Part shown: in pieces, positions 52,401 through 60,127 of the stretch
How the letters are laid out: every line of letters begins with the position of its first letter
Numbering within the stretch: the stretch's first letter is position 1
Assembly: GCF_009765785.1 (NCBI RefSeq)
Contig: NZ_LMUT01000012.1
Span: 1,015,425 to 1,079,424 of the forward strand
DNA length: 64,000 bases
Direction: 5' to 3'
From: Granulicella sp. L46
GTDB lineage: Bacteria; Acidobacteriota; Terriglobia; Terriglobales; Acidobacteriaceae
Notes under the pieces: model-generated
The model's database searches: none
What the model was told of the DNA's origin: nothing
The model's input: only the letters and a program-made list of their open reading frames with translations
Program-made: the position numbers and the translations under genes

Positions 52401-52904
52401 TATCCTCGCCTCACCGCGGGATGGGAACTCAACAGCGCTCTCAGCCTGCACGGTGGCCAGCCGTTCAGCGTCGTAGCTAACGCCGATGAGCTCGGGAATG
52501 GCGACAACGCTGACCGCGCCATGGTCACCGGTGTCTCGGCCTTCAACGGCGTCTCCCACAAGATCGTCGACGGCGCAGCCCGGTGGTTCAATCCGGCCGC
52601 CTTCTCCGAACCGAACCCCGGCCAGATCAGCAACCAGCGCCGCAACCAGTACTCCAACCCCGGCTTCTCCGACGTCGACTTCTCCGTCGTCAAGAATACG
52701 AAGATCGCCGGTAACGTCAACTTCCAATTCCGCGCCGAGATGTTCAACCTCTTCAACCGCATCAACCTGGCCCCCGTGGGCGCACCGCAGATCGCCGCTG
52801 GCGGCAACTCCATCGGCTCAACCATTGGCGCCTACTTCGGTGCCCCCGGAATCGGCCCCGGCGAACCCTTCAACGTTCAGTTCGCCGGCAAGATCATCTT
52901 CTGA
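49470..52904 (+). CDS. Oar-like TonB-dependent outer-membrane receptor
   Basis: 1144 aa from a GTG at 49470, chosen because AGGAG lies 8 nt upstream and the signal peptide (MQHFHLKNFLTLALLLLSILIAGGVTATAQ split over two halves) starts there. Carboxypeptidase-regulatory domain (GSLNGTVTDKTDAILSHASVTILE), plug (ISDAPNNGRDFTQFIQYTPGF, VDGVRSNQVNWQIDGTDNN, IEQFSFITSAMPETGRDAGG) and barrel ending VQFAGKIIF, the same last eight residues (QFAGKIIF) as the receptor at 6271. It follows the GH13-trehalase genes on the same strand, so products of those enzymes are the natural candidate cargo. A strong bidirectional terminator closes the gene. Confidence 0.92.
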   Translation: MQHFHLKNFLTLALLLLSILIAGGVTATAQNFRGSLNGTVTDKTDAILSHASVTILEVDTGVTHTTFSSSAGGFAFQDLPVGTYSVTIVAAGFSTGKYDKIPVSAGVPYTLPVSLDVSTSAQTVEVVASSVSLDTTTSALITDIPSQVISDAPNNGRDFTQFIQYTPGFAGYSIGGGPGAAQVDGVRSNQVNWQIDGTDNNDLWWNIPAINQGGVNGIAGVVVPLDSIEQFSFITSAMPETGRDAGGTVNLSIKSGTNVFHGDAYYYNRNEFFAANTPFAPSGSKKSETRDIDYGGSVGGPIMKNKLFFFLAYEHQGFVIGVASAKTEPSIDYQNEATVLINSYGIPVNQVSAALLANLWPADALTGPAQPNNYFNPGTENGHSFNPIVHLDYNINQSNQLSIRGYFADGDQTAPTSGELNPYFEVAPTHVENYAVIYNHIFSPKLANQAFFGVSYFDQVFSDADHSYDPVALGLNTGVTSPDLSGAPKITIGGAAAGSGLTSSASGFDPVGVTPPEGRQDITGHFDDAVAYTIGKHEFRFGGEFRRSQVYDFYQTGARGVFLFDGSQGPWSQNGGSAACDALSTAGTPPPVSTVRHAPITETDGNILLLADFMAGCVSTNNAYIAEGNQKRTVYENTWNIFAQDAWQVTPKLNINYGIRYDYAQSVHDSGKDLTSFDPSLTGGFAIQGGNVSILYNPFKGSVSPRIGVSYALEPKTTLRAGAGIYYDTVYMLPILNLHGTTDGGALGIGNNLAGSEPVVTAQATPTNPDGGVVISNGVPIFPTLAQTQAGAGVTNAFSINPNYRPSYTYSYNVNIQHEIGPRIIAQLGYLGTLSRKLTSVLDINPYAIGSQLLTADNLPANFPAACLPPNPNNYSYQQCTRPYFLQYPNIGNVNQLNSNLNANYNSLQATMRSTNYHGLTSQVVYTWSHALDYETGLIPYLPQDSFRQKLEYGNSDFDTRNTFSALLNYKIPGGSTYPRLTAGWELNSALSLHGGQPFSVVANADELGNGDNADRAMVTGVSAFNGVSHKIVDGAARWFNPAAFSEPNPGQISNQRRNQYSNPGFSDVDFSVVKNTKIAGNVNFQFRAEMFNLFNRINLAPVGAPQIAAGGNSIGSTIGAYFGAPGIGPGEPFNVQFAGKIIF

Positions 52905-52924
52905 CCCAATCCTTCCCAACAAAA

Positions 52925-52956
52925 AACGCCCCAATCCTCATCAGGATTGGGGCGTT
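52925..52956. terminator. Bidirectional Rho-independent terminator
   Basis: A perfect 14-bp stem, AACGCCCCAATCCT (52925-52938) with AGGATTGGGGCGTT (52943-52956), and a 4-nt loop. Read on the minus strand it is followed by a run of six T, ideal for the epimerase gene; on the plus strand it is followed by CTCTT. It separates the convergent receptor and epimerase. Confidence 0.9.
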
Positions 52957-52979
52957 CTCTTAATTCCACCACGCAGCCG

Positions 52980-53915
52980 CTAAAAATCCAGCGCCACCTG
53001 CGAGTACACCGGATCACGAAACGTCGAATAAAACGCCTCCTTCAACGGCGTCGACCGCACCTGAAATATTCCCGGCCAATCGATCACCTCAAACACATCC
53101 GGCGTCACCAACGCCTCCAGTTGCTTGGTCGTAAACGGAGGGTTCTTGTCCCACAGCGCATTCGCCTTCAGCAGCGTCCAGAACACACGATACGGCAGCT
53201 TAACAATCCGCGCCTTCGCCCCCGTCGCCTGTTTCAGCAGCCGGATCAGGTCGATATAGTCAATCCGCTCCATGCCCGTAATGTTGTACGCGCCCGTAAT
53301 CTCCGTCTCGATCGACGAAGCAATGATGTCCGCAAAATCTCCCGCATACAGTGGCTGCCGCAGAAACTTTCCATCGCCCGGCACCGGAAACACTGGCACC
53401 CGCTGCATGAACCGTCCCAGCCAACCCACATGCTTGCGATCGAACCATCCAAACATCAGCGTCGGCCGCAGCACCACCTGCTTGATCCCAGACTGCGCTC
53501 CCAACGCCTCCTGCGCCTTCTTCGTCTCGGTGTAATCATCCACCGCCATCGAGTTCACCACCGACGAAGAAATATTCACCGCATACGGAACCTTGTACCG
53601 CAGCGCGGTCTCCAGCAGCCGCTCCGTCGCCGTAACGTTGTTGCGCACATACTCTTCTGGAAACAGGCCGCCGATCTGCGCATGCCCAATCATCAGGTGC
53701 GTGCAGCCCTCAAGCTCCTGCTGCCACGGCCCAGCCTCGGCAAGGTCAGCCTCAATCACCCGCAACTCCGGATGCAGCTGCCTCAGAATCGCCGTGTTCT
53801 TCGGATGCTTATCGATGGCGACTAACTCGCCCAGGTTCTTACGCTTCAATCGCGGAAGCAGATTCTGCCCGACCAGGCCCGCAGCCCCGGTAATCACAAT
53901 TTTTCTAGTCGTCAT
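52980..53915 (-). CDS. NAD-dependent epimerase/dehydratase (extended SDR)
   Basis: 311 aa, cytoplasmic. Rossmann motif ITGAAGLVGQNLL (8-20) binds NAD(P), D35 of AIDKH fits NAD preference, and the catalytic triad is S117-S119 (NISSSVV) with Y128-x3-K132 (YTETK). LRPTLMFGWFD and YAGDFADII are typical nucleotide-sugar epimerase segments. It lies 21 nt after the FAD oxidoreductase on the same strand, in a cluster with membrane glycosyltransferases, so it probably makes or modifies a nucleotide-sugar or lipid-linked sugar for them. The exact reaction (4-epimerase, dehydratase, reductase) is not visible. Confidence 0.88.
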   Translation of the reverse strand: MTTRKIVITGAAGLVGQNLLPRLKRKNLGELVAIDKHPKNTAILRQLHPELRVIEADLAEAGPWQQELEGCTHLMIGHAQIGGLFPEEYVRNNVTATERLLETALRYKVPYAVNISSSVVNSMAVDDYTETKKAQEALGAQSGIKQVVLRPTLMFGWFDRKHVGWLGRFMQRVPVFPVPGDGKFLRQPLYAGDFADIIASSIETEITGAYNITGMERIDYIDLIRLLKQATGAKARIVKLPYRVFWTLLKANALWDKNPPFTTKQLEALVTPDVFEVIDWPGIFQVRSTPLKEAFYSTFRDPVYSQVALDF

Positions 53916-53936
53916 ACTCTCCAGAAAAGATGCGCG

Positions 53937-55271
53937 TCATGCGCGATCTGTCATGCGTTCCAAAATCGGTTTGTCTTCCACTATAGCCCGCGCGCCCACC
54001 GCTCGCGCCATCGCCGATCCCAGCCTCACGCTCTCCGCAATGCCGCGATCCTCCGGGTAGTAATAGCAGGTATCGGCGATCTGCAGCCCCTCAATCGGCG
54101 TCTTCACCGGAGGAATCTTCGCCGCAAATCCCGGCTCGCAGATCGGCTGCCCATAACGCAGTCGTGCCACCTTCGTGTCCTTCACATCCACGTCGCCGAC
54201 CATCGGATTAATCTGCTGCAGACACCCAAACGCCTCCGCCAGCAACCGCTCATCCGGCCACGAAAACTTCTCATGCGTCACCGGCATGTAATACGGCACA
54301 TACACAATCGCGTCGCCGCCCATATCGCGTAAATTCGAGAACTCAATAATTCCCGGAATCTCAATCCCCGGAGCCGAAATATTTACCCAGAAGTGCGGCG
54401 TCACTCGGCGCGCCAACTTGAAGATCACGCAGATCACGCCAATGTTGTGGATCGCATCGTACTTCTGCTTCCACTCCTCTGGAAGGTCTGGCACCATCGC
54501 GCTGACAAACGGTGTCGGCGTCGTGCAGATCACCGCATCAGCAGCGAACGTCTGCTGCGGAGTCTGCACTCCCGTCACACGCCCATCCGCCGTCAGCACC
54601 CGCTGCGCCGGCGTTCCCAAATGCACCCGTCCACCGTGCGCCTTGATTCCCTCGATCAGCGCATTCACCAGCGTCAGCGTGCCGCCGTCGATATAACCCA
54701 GCCGCTCCTCCAACATGCTCTTGCGCGACCGCCCAATCCGTCGAATCCGCGTCCATATCCACGAGGCTGAAATGTTATCCGCATACTCGTAAAACTTAAA
54801 CTCGAACAGCGGCTTCCAGAAACGATCATAGATCGACTGCCCACACCACCGCAGAATCCAGTCCTTCGCCGACTCATGCTCCAGCACCGGCCAGCTATTC
54901 CGTCGTACACACACAAACGCGAACAACCCATACCGCATCTTCTCGAATAAATTCAGCCCCGGATACTTGAACAGTGAAATCGGATCGCCCCACGCATGCA
55001 GCTTCCCGTCAAAGTACCCCATCGTCGTCTTCCGCCAAATCATCTTATCGCCAATGCCCAACTCGTTCATCAGCTCAAACGTCGGCAGATCCGACAGGCA
55101 CGCGAAATGATAAAACCTCTCCAACGACAGCCCTCCAAAATCGAAGTGGCCAGCCATCCCGCCCGGCTCCGGCGCCGCCTCAATCACATCGACGGAATGC
55201 CCGTCTTTGGCAGCCCGATACCCAGCTGCCAGGCCCATCGCTCCTGCCCCAACTACAACTACACGAGCCAT
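53937..55271 (-). CDS. FAD-dependent oxidoreductase, UDP-galactopyranose-mutase/protoporphyrinogen-oxidase-like
   Basis: 444 aa, no signal peptide. The FAD-binding Rossmann fold opens the protein: VVVGAGAMG (GxGxxG, 8-13), E31 for ribose binding and PGGMAGHF (36-43). The following text (LERFYHFACLSDLPTFELMNELGIGDKMIWRKTTMGYFDGKLHAW) resembles amine-oxidase-type enzymes that act on polyprenyl or sugar substrates, and NAD(P)/FAD enzymes found in exopolysaccharide loci. A dinucleotide-binding second half (ADAVICTTPTPFVSAMV) is present. The C-terminal YYPEDRGIAESVRLGSAMA closes the FAD site. Grouped with the epimerase (21 nt) and two GT39-like genes, so a role in a sugar donor or lipid carrier is inferred. 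Confidence 0.82.
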   Translation of the reverse strand: MARVVVVGAGAMGLAAGYRAAKDGHSVDVIEAAPEPGGMAGHFDFGGLSLERFYHFACLSDLPTFELMNELGIGDKMIWRKTTMGYFDGKLHAWGDPISLFKYPGLNLFEKMRYGLFAFVCVRRNSWPVLEHESAKDWILRWCGQSIYDRFWKPLFEFKFYEYADNISASWIWTRIRRIGRSRKSMLEERLGYIDGGTLTLVNALIEGIKAHGGRVHLGTPAQRVLTADGRVTGVQTPQQTFAADAVICTTPTPFVSAMVPDLPEEWKQKYDAIHNIGVICVIFKLARRVTPHFWVNISAPGIEIPGIIEFSNLRDMGGDAIVYVPYYMPVTHEKFSWPDERLLAEAFGCLQQINPMVGDVDVKDTKVARLRYGQPICEPGFAAKIPPVKTPIEGLQIADTCYYYPEDRGIAESVRLGSAMARAVGARAIVEDKPILERMTDRA

Positions 55272-55435
55272 TCATTCCCCTCTTGCTTGCATTCATATCA
55301 CCGGAATCCGAGACCGGCTCCAGGTTTCTAAACTGCGTGTCTGCTTGGCTTTGAGTCTACACGGCTACCCTGCGTTCTACCGCTTCCTACCGGGCATAGG
55401 AAACAGTCGTAAGCAGCGCGCGCTAAGCTATCCCC

Positions 55436-57145
55436 TCACGGTTTCGTGTAATACACAACATAGAGCGTCCCCGGCTCCGACCCAAGCCATCGCGAATAAT
55501 GCACCGGCGCGAACGGCGCCTGCCCGTAGCACGCGCCCGGGTCAAACGAGATCCCATACCGCGGCACAATGTGCGGCGTCAGATCATGTCCGTTCACGTC
55601 GCACGTGCCCGCGGGCAGCGGCGGCGCTTCCTTATACATTCCCTTCGGATTGATCATCCTGTAATCGTTGATGAAACCCGCATGCTCGAGCTCAACCCCC
55701 TGGTTATACTCCCAGCCATTGTCCACCGCCGTATCAGGAACGCCCGCCGCCAGCAGTTCATTCGCCAGCACCACACGCCCGCGATCGACCGCAAACGTAT
55801 TGTGCGTATTCACCACTCCATAGATCGCCATCACCCCCACCAGCGCGGCGCACACCCACGGCAGCTCGGGCCGGATCGCATCCTGGTAGTACCGCACCAT
55901 GCAAACCAACGCGACCACCAGCAGCGCCAACAAGTAGCGCTCGGTCAAATGAAAGTCTCCCGCGCGCGGAATCAGCAACAGCACATACACCACCACGAAC
56001 GGCCCCAACAGCAAACCCAGCTGCTTCCAGGAAACCCCCGCAGCATTCTCCGTCCTCCGCGAAGTCCGTCCATCGCCCAGCAGCGAGATCAAACCCAACA
56101 CCCCGCCGACCGACACAACCGTCACCAACGCCTGCACCGCTCTATTCAGAAACAGAGGCGGATTGCCTTTGAGGATCATGAACTCGTACACCCCATGCAC
56201 GCCCACCCAGTCACCACCCGTCGGGTCCAGTGGAAAGCTGCCACGCACATGGCTCGGATACGTCGCTAGGAATAAACAACCTGCAGCCAACACCGCGCCA
56301 ACCACCAGCACCCACCGCCGATTCCTCCGTATTCCCGGCAGGAACAACGCCACAATCGGAAGCAGCAGAAACGGCGCATCCAGAAAGATATGCCCTAATT
56401 GGCCCGCCGCTTGGCTCGCATTAAAGCTGTCAGAAAACACATGCTCCGGCACGTTGTAGGGCTGGTGTTTGAACCACTGCAGGCATCCAAAAACCCAAAG
56501 CATCCCCGCCACATTCACCGCCGCCGCCCCAACAAATACATTCCTCCGCGACCGCAGCAGCCACACCGCCGACGGCACCATCACCAAAATCCCCAGCCAG
56601 GCAATCTGTCGCGACGTCCCACAGATTCCATCCGCTGCCACGGCAAAACACACCCACCCAACCGCCGCCCGAGGCGTCGCAGCCTGCAGCGCGCGCAAGC
56701 ATCCATACAGGCACAGCACGATCGCAAACAATCCCTGGATGTCCGACATGAACGTAACCGAAAGCACCAGGTACAACGGGGAGAGCACAAGCGCCAGCGT
56801 ACCCAGCATCGCATTCCGCTCGCTTATATTCGCCCGCACCAACACCCGCTGCAACACAAACGCCAGCACCATCGACACCAGCAGCGTGCTCATTCGCACC
56901 GTCGTCAGCGAGTAACCAAACAACTTAATAAACAACGCCCCCAGGTAAAGCTGCCACCCCAGCATCGGCGTCGTTGGCCCGTTATAAAAGATGTGCCCGG
57001 TCTCCGCCACCTTGCGCGCAATCAGGATGTACGACATGTCGTCGCATACGCCCATCGTCGTATACGGCCAACTCACCAGTTCGCACACCAGCACCGCGAA
57101 CGCGCAGAACAACGCCGGCAGCCGAAATTTACGCGCGACTCGCAA
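55436..57145 (-). CDS. Multi-pass membrane glycosyltransferase, GT39/ArnT-like
   Basis: 569 aa from a TTG codon at 57145 with GGAAG upstream, 14 nt after the preceding stop. About 11-12 hydrophobic segments cover residues 10-460, with a soluble C-terminal domain of about 110 residues facing the periplasm. The first loop has GVCDDMSYILIARKVAETG (D35-D36), the acidic pair of GT-C enzymes that bind a polyprenyl-phosphate sugar. ERYLLALLVVALVC may be a later conserved helix. Such enzymes transfer a sugar from a lipid carrier to protein, lipid A or a polymer on the outer side of the inner membrane. It and its upstream neighbour are paralogues by layout, not by close sequence. Confidence 0.82.
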   Translation of the reverse strand: MRVARKFRLPALFCAFAVLVCELVSWPYTTMGVCDDMSYILIARKVAETGHIFYNGPTTPMLGWQLYLGALFIKLFGYSLTTVRMSTLLVSMVLAFVLQRVLVRANISERNAMLGTLALVLSPLYLVLSVTFMSDIQGLFAIVLCLYGCLRALQAATPRAAVGWVCFAVAADGICGTSRQIAWLGILVMVPSAVWLLRSRRNVFVGAAAVNVAGMLWVFGCLQWFKHQPYNVPEHVFSDSFNASQAAGQLGHIFLDAPFLLLPIVALFLPGIRRNRRWVLVVGAVLAAGCLFLATYPSHVRGSFPLDPTGGDWVGVHGVYEFMILKGNPPLFLNRAVQALVTVVSVGGVLGLISLLGDGRTSRRTENAAGVSWKQLGLLLGPFVVVYVLLLIPRAGDFHLTERYLLALLVVALVCMVRYYQDAIRPELPWVCAALVGVMAIYGVVNTHNTFAVDRGRVVLANELLAAGVPDTAVDNGWEYNQGVELEHAGFINDYRMINPKGMYKEAPPLPAGTCDVNGHDLTPHIVPRYGISFDPGACYGQAPFAPVHYSRWLGSEPGTLYVVYYTKP

Positions 57146-57159
57146 TCAGCACTCTTCCT

Positions 57160-58800
57160 TCATCGCTGCCGCTGCTCCGCCACAGGAAACTCCGGCAGCC
57201 GGCTGAACTGCACCTCATACACATCCGGCTCCTCAAACCCCGGCCCCAACAGTCGCAACGACGCGTTCCCCAACTGCGCCTGGTGCATCATGTACGGCGG
57301 CAGCCAGTACGTCCCCAACATCACGCCTACCGCCATCAGCGCATGACGGTGCTCCGGCAAAAACTCGCCCACATCCATCGTCTGATATCCCAGCAGCTTT
57401 CCAAACACCAGAAAGTTTCTCTGCGACGTCTCCGACATCGGATACGTACGGACCTCCGCAAAATCCGTCAGAAAATACAGCCGCCGTTTCAGTTCCGGTG
57501 AAGCATAACAATCCAACCGCGTATAAAGCAGGTGATCGCCCACCAGCACCGGCAGATCGCTTCTCTCCAGCACCTTCACCCACTGCTCGCTGTTGTATCG
57601 CGCCGCCAGCGCGGCATGCACGCTCTTTGGATGCACCAGCGCGCGAATACCCTGGGGCATCGTCTTCAAATCCACCTTCAGCGTCACCGCCGCAAACAGG
57701 ATCAGCAACACCGTCCCCGCCGCTCCCGTTCGCCGCGACTGCTCAGCAAACGAGGCCACCAGCAGAATCCCCAGCCCGATCGCATACCCCATCACATAAT
57801 CCGCGCGATACGCATGCAGCAGGTACGACGCCGGCAGCACGAACGCCGGCAGCGCTGTCAACAGCCCCACCAGCATCCACTCCGGCCCTGAAAATTCCTT
57901 CTTCCTCTCCGTCAATTCCTCTGCACTCTTCCCATCCGCAAGCATCAGCGACGCAATCAATCCCGCGATCAGCAGGATCACCAGGAACCGCCAGTTGGTT
58001 GCGAAATAGTCGATATACGTCTGCTTCATCAGCGCTGAACTCGGCTGCGACCAGAAGTTCGAGCCATACAGTTTCGCCGCCCTCAGATCACCCGCCAACA
58101 CCGGCAGCAGCGCCGCCGGAAACAGCACCAGCGCTGCCCACATCGCCCAGTTAACCCGCCGCCGCCGTGCATCCGCCCGCCATTGCGCCGCCGCAAACGG
58201 CACCATCAGAAAAACCGCAAACGTATGCGAAGAGATCGCCACAGCCAGTCCGCACCACACCCCGAACGCGCCCCATCCGCTGCTTTGCTCCAGCCCCTTT
58301 TGCCAGCAGATCATTGCAAATCCCAGCCCCGCCAGCTCCAACGTGTAGCTCTTCGCAAATACCGCAAAGGCCAGCAGCGGAAACGTCGTCAGCAACAGCA
58401 CCACAGCGAACGCATACACAGCCGCATAGCGCCGTCGCACAAACACAAACACGCACCACAACATCCCCAGGAAACTCACGATCGCCGGGAGCCGCGACCG
58501 AATCTCGTCATCCACCGGGAAGATTCTCAGCGCATGCAACACCAGCGCATACAACAGCCCAATCGTATCCAGCCCACTCGCATAAAAATTCCAGATATCG
58601 TGCCAGTGCGGCAGCGCAGCCACCCGCACAATAATCAGCTCGTCATACCAAAGGTAGTCGCTCGCAGCCAGCCCCACCAGCGCGACGAACAGCAGGCACA
58701 GCAGCACAACCATCCCGGCCCCGGCATGCTGTTCCACCTTCTCTTCGATTCGTTCGAGTGCAGAGCTTGCCTTCTGTTTCGCCGCGGATCCTAAAATCAT
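57160..58800 (-). CDS. Multi-pass membrane glycosyltransferase, GT39-like
   Basis: 546 aa. A cytoplasmic N-terminus of about 28 residues leads into a first helix (MVVLLCLLFVALVGLAASDYLW) followed by WYDELIIVRVAALPHW, where D53-E54 is the GT-C acidic pair (DE motif). About 10-11 further hydrophobic segments and a periplasmic C-terminal domain of about 120 residues follow. First of four minus-strand genes (GT39, GT39, oxidoreductase, epimerase); the next begins 14 nt later. Divergent from the GT2-GtrA gene across 144 nt, an arrangement in which GT2-GtrA supplies polyprenyl-phosphate sugar to the GT39 enzymes. Acceptor unknown. Confidence 0.82.
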   Translation of the reverse strand: MILGSAAKQKASSALERIEEKVEQHAGAGMVVLLCLLFVALVGLAASDYLWYDELIIVRVAALPHWHDIWNFYASGLDTIGLLYALVLHALRIFPVDDEIRSRLPAIVSFLGMLWCVFVFVRRRYAAVYAFAVVLLLTTFPLLAFAVFAKSYTLELAGLGFAMICWQKGLEQSSGWGAFGVWCGLAVAISSHTFAVFLMVPFAAAQWRADARRRRVNWAMWAALVLFPAALLPVLAGDLRAAKLYGSNFWSQPSSALMKQTYIDYFATNWRFLVILLIAGLIASLMLADGKSAEELTERKKEFSGPEWMLVGLLTALPAFVLPASYLLHAYRADYVMGYAIGLGILLVASFAEQSRRTGAAGTVLLILFAAVTLKVDLKTMPQGIRALVHPKSVHAALAARYNSEQWVKVLERSDLPVLVGDHLLYTRLDCYASPELKRRLYFLTDFAEVRTYPMSETSQRNFLVFGKLLGYQTMDVGEFLPEHRHALMAVGVMLGTYWLPPYMMHQAQLGNASLRLLGPGFEEPDVYEVQFSRLPEFPVAEQRQR

Positions 58801-58944
58801 CTATCTCTCGACTTTGATGGTTGTCAGTAACTTATAATCTAATCGTGCGCGAAACAGCGCAGCAAGCATCTATCGTTATGCACGTTGTCGACGCAGTCTG
58901 AACAACGCTCCTAACCTTCTTCGGTGACTCGCCAGAGGATCTCA

Positions 58945-60123
58945 ATGCCGTCTTATGATCTTTGCATCGTGATTCCCACGCTGAACGAGCGCGAGAACAT
59001 CGGCATCTTGCTGGAGAGGTTGCGCAACACCCTCCATGATATCCGCTACGAGGTCATCGTCGTCGACGATGACTCACCCGATGGCACCGCAGCCGTCGTC
59101 AAGCACCTCTCCCGCACCCAGGACAATCTCCACGTTCTCCATCGCATCGGCCGCCGCGGCCTCTCCTCCGCCTGCATCGAGGGCATGCTCGCCACCGCCG
59201 CACCGTACATCGCTGTAATGGATGCCGACCTCCAGCATGACGAGACCGTGCTCCCCGAGATGTACCGCAAGATATCTTCCGAAGACCTCGACCTCGTCGT
59301 CGGCTCCCGCAACATCGGCGGCGGCAGCATGGGCGACTTCTCTGACTGGCGCATCAAACTCAGCCGTCTAGGCCGCCGTCTCAGCGGAGTCGAGCGTCAC
59401 GCCCACCTCACCGATCCCATGAGCGGCTTCTTCATCGTTCGCCGCTCTTTCTTCGAGCGCATCGCCCATCGCCTCACCGCCATCGGCTTCAAGATCCTGC
59501 TCGACGTCGTCCTCTCCGCCGACGGCCAGGTCCGCGTCGGCGAAGTCCCCTACCACTTCCGCCTTCGCCAGCACGGCCAAAGCAAGCTCGACCTCATCGT
59601 TGGCCTCGAGTACCTCGAGCTCATCCTCGACAAATTCATCGGCAGCTACGTCTCCGTTCGCTTCGTCCTCTTCTGCCTCGTCGGTACCATCGGAGCCGTC
59701 ATCCATCTGCTGCTTCTCGGCCTCCTCCTCAAGGTCGAACGCTTCACCTTCATCGAGTCGCAGGCCTGCGCCACGGGCATCGTCATGATCCTGAACTACG
59801 TCCTCAACAACTCCTTCACCTATCGCGATCGCCGCCGCCGCGGCTCCGCCTTCTGGTTCGGCATGTTGAGCTTCTGCATTGCGTGCTCACTCGGCGGCAT
59901 CGCCAACGTCCTCATCAGCGCCGAAGCGTTTCGTCAGGGCATGCCCTGGCCCCTCGCCGGCATCACTGGCCTGCTCTTCAGCGCTGTCTGGAACTACGGC
60001 GTCACTGCCATGACCACCTGGCGTCAAGCCCGCCGCTCTGCCGCTCTCCGCGCCGAACGCCGTGCCCAGGCCTCAGCCCTCCCCGACGACACCCCCGTCA
60101 CCGCGACCGAAATCCGCCACTAG
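58945..60123 (+). CDS. Polyprenyl-phosphate glycosyltransferase: GT2 (DPM1-like) fused to GtrA membrane domain
   Basis: 393 aa from the ATG at 58945, with AGAGGA 4-10 nt before it; a GTG at 58924 is in frame but lacks a better ribosome site. The GT2 domain (about 1-235) has PTLNERENI, VVDDDSPDGT (D41-D43) and VMDADLQHDE (DxD, 93-95), the signature of dolichol-phosphate-mannose-synthase-like enzymes. Then four transmembrane helices of a GtrA domain (about 240-365: FVLFCLVGTIGAVIHLLLLGL, NYVLNNSFTYRDRRR). It loads a sugar from a nucleotide donor onto a polyprenyl phosphate and helps to flip it across the inner membrane. It is divergent from the GT39-type genes that would use that donor. Confidence 0.92.
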   Translation: MPSYDLCIVIPTLNERENIGILLERLRNTLHDIRYEVIVVDDDSPDGTAAVVKHLSRTQDNLHVLHRIGRRGLSSACIEGMLATAAPYIAVMDADLQHDETVLPEMYRKISSEDLDLVVGSRNIGGGSMGDFSDWRIKLSRLGRRLSGVERHAHLTDPMSGFFIVRRSFFERIAHRLTAIGFKILLDVVLSADGQVRVGEVPYHFRLRQHGQSKLDLIVGLEYLELILDKFIGSYVSVRFVLFCLVGTIGAVIHLLLLGLLLKVERFTFIESQACATGIVMILNYVLNNSFTYRDRRRRGSAFWFGMLSFCIACSLGGIANVLISAEAFRQGMPWPLAGITGLLFSAVWNYGVTAMTTWRQARRSAALRAERRAQASALPDDTPVTATEIRH

Positions 60124-60127
60124 CCAT

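Noticed and set aside
55499-57346. Long plus-strand His/Arg/Pro-rich frames over the GT39 genes
   Set aside because: Codon-bias shadows of the high-GC minus-strand membrane protein genes.
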